Of a stretch of DNA of 5,589 bases, positions 5,391 through 5,589 are shown one piece after another. The stretch is from Solobacterium sp. (lineage in GTDB: Bacteria; Bacillota_I; Bacilli_A; Erysipelotrichales; Erysipelotrichaceae): positions 1-5,589 of the forward strand of contig JAEEHG010000157.1 in assembly GCA_016280695.1 (NCBI GenBank). The letters are read 5' to 3'. The notes below the pieces were generated by a model, which was not told the DNA's origin, ran no database searches, and was given only the letters and a program-made list of their open reading frames with translations. The stretch's first letter is position 1, and every line of letters starts with the position of its first letter. Both the position numbers and the translations under genes were made by a program.

Positions 5391-5401
5391 AGTTATCCGT
5401 C

Positions 5402-5439
5402 ACAGTGGTCATTTCCATGACAGCATATTCAGACACTGT
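5402..5439 (-). repeat. Composite stem-loop in the operon leader
   Basis: An inner stem GTCAT/ATGAC (5408-5412 and 5417-5421) has a GGAA tetraloop on the minus strand. An outer stem ACAGTG/CACTGT (5402-5407 and 5434-5439) stacks directly on it on one side, with a 12-base bulge on the other. The arrangement is compatible with a folded leader RNA but matches no riboswitch that I recognise. Confidence 0.35.
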
Positions 5440-5463
5440 TTTTCCGTTCCCGAGACATTACAG

Positions 5464-5472
5464 ATCATAGCA
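5464..5472 (-). promoter_or_regulatory. Candidate extended -10 promoter of the macrodomain-sirtuin operon
   Basis: TGCTATGAT on the minus strand fits an extended -10 (TGn + TATGAT, 5 of 6 consensus). No convincing -35 is seen 17 bases further upstream. The predicted start near 5457 would give a leader of about 125 bases. Confidence 0.38.
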
Positions 5473-5484
5473 GGAATTACCTGC
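5470..5484. repeat. 15-bp inverted repeat overlapping the candidate promoter
   Basis: GCAGG (5470-5474) and CCTGC (5480-5484) flank AATTA. It touches the -10 element and fills the spacer, a common operator location. Confidence 0.4.
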
Positions 5485-5486
5485 CG

Positions 5487-5507
5487 CCGGAAATGCTGTA
5501 TTTCCGG
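5487..5507. repeat. Perfect 21-bp inverted repeat upstream of the operon, candidate operator
   Basis: CCGGAAAT (5487-5494) and ATTTCCGG (5500-5507) are perfect inverted copies around GCTGT. No T run follows on either strand, so it is not a classical terminator. Its position just upstream of the candidate -10 suggests regulator binding, though it could be an imperfect terminator for the gene ending at 5555. Confidence 0.5.
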
Positions 5508-5554
5508 GATTTATCACATTCTGCATGGTACCGGTCTATGCCATAAAGCCGTAC

Positions 5555-5589
5555 TTATGTATTCTCCTCCAGGGCCAGCTTCGCTTTCA
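5555..5589 (-). CDS. Possible C-terminal end of an upstream gene (fragment)
   Basis: One minus-strand frame entering from the right edge reads A(or similar)-K-A-K-L-A-L-E-E-N-T and then TAA at 5555-5557. A short charged, helix-like stretch followed by a stop and then non-coding, repeat-rich DNA is what a gene end would look like. Only 11 codons are visible, so this is weak. It cannot be assigned to any family, and it need not be coding. Confidence 0.25.
   Translation of the reverse strand, partial: KAKLALEENT

Noticed and set aside
5564..5570. Strong SD-like GGAGGAG on the minus strand as a ribosome site for a small gene
   Set aside because: The nearest ATG is about 21 bases away and opens a frame of only two codons before TAG.
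1..5589. CRISPR array, tRNA, rRNA or insertion sequence
   Set aside because: No regularly spaced direct repeats, no tRNA-like clover pattern and no transposase or terminal repeats were found on reading both strands.

Overview
The window looks like chromosomal DNA of a Gram-positive bacterium of the phylum Bacillota, possibly an Erysipelotrichaceae-like gut organism. The evidence is a YneF/UPF0154 gene (a family known from Bacillota and relatives), a diacylglycerol-glucosyltransferase-like GT4 enzyme, consensus-like -35/-10 promoters, purine-rich Shine-Dalgarno (SD) sequences, and U-tailed hairpin terminators. Coding DNA is moderately GC-rich while intergenic promoters are AT-rich. The family-level assignment is inference only.

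Layout: (1) 1-455, minus strand: N-terminal part of a glycolipid-type glycosyltransferase, cut by the window edge, with its own promoter at 550-578. (2) 656-1612, minus: complete ROK-family glucokinase with an extended -10 promoter and its own terminator. (3) 1724-1939, minus: small membrane protein YneF, again with its own promoter and terminator. (4) 2071-3345, plus, divergent from yneF: a secreted, membrane-anchored D-Ala-D-Ala carboxypeptidase whose -10 box lies so close to the ATG that the mRNA is probably leaderless. It ends in a strong terminator. (5) 3444-5331, minus, convergent with the carboxypeptidase: a two-gene operon encoding a zinc-dependent macrodomain protein and a class M sirtuin (SirTM). 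(6) 5332-5554: a leader/promoter region rich in inverted repeats. (7) 5555-5589: possibly the last codons of another minus-strand gene.

How the genes fit together: the left part is housekeeping (glucose phosphorylation, glucolipid synthesis, cell-wall trimming), each gene a separate transcription unit. The most interesting part is the macrodomain-SirTM pair, a reversible protein ADP-ribosylation module. In the characterised staphylococcal and streptococcal versions the sirtuin modifies a lipoylated GcvH-like carrier and the macrodomain reverses this. Here no carrier (GcvH-L) or lipoate ligase (LplA2) is visible, and the sirtuin has lost three of the four cysteines expected in its zinc-binding module. 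This is therefore a divergent version of a known system whose target is not evident from the window.
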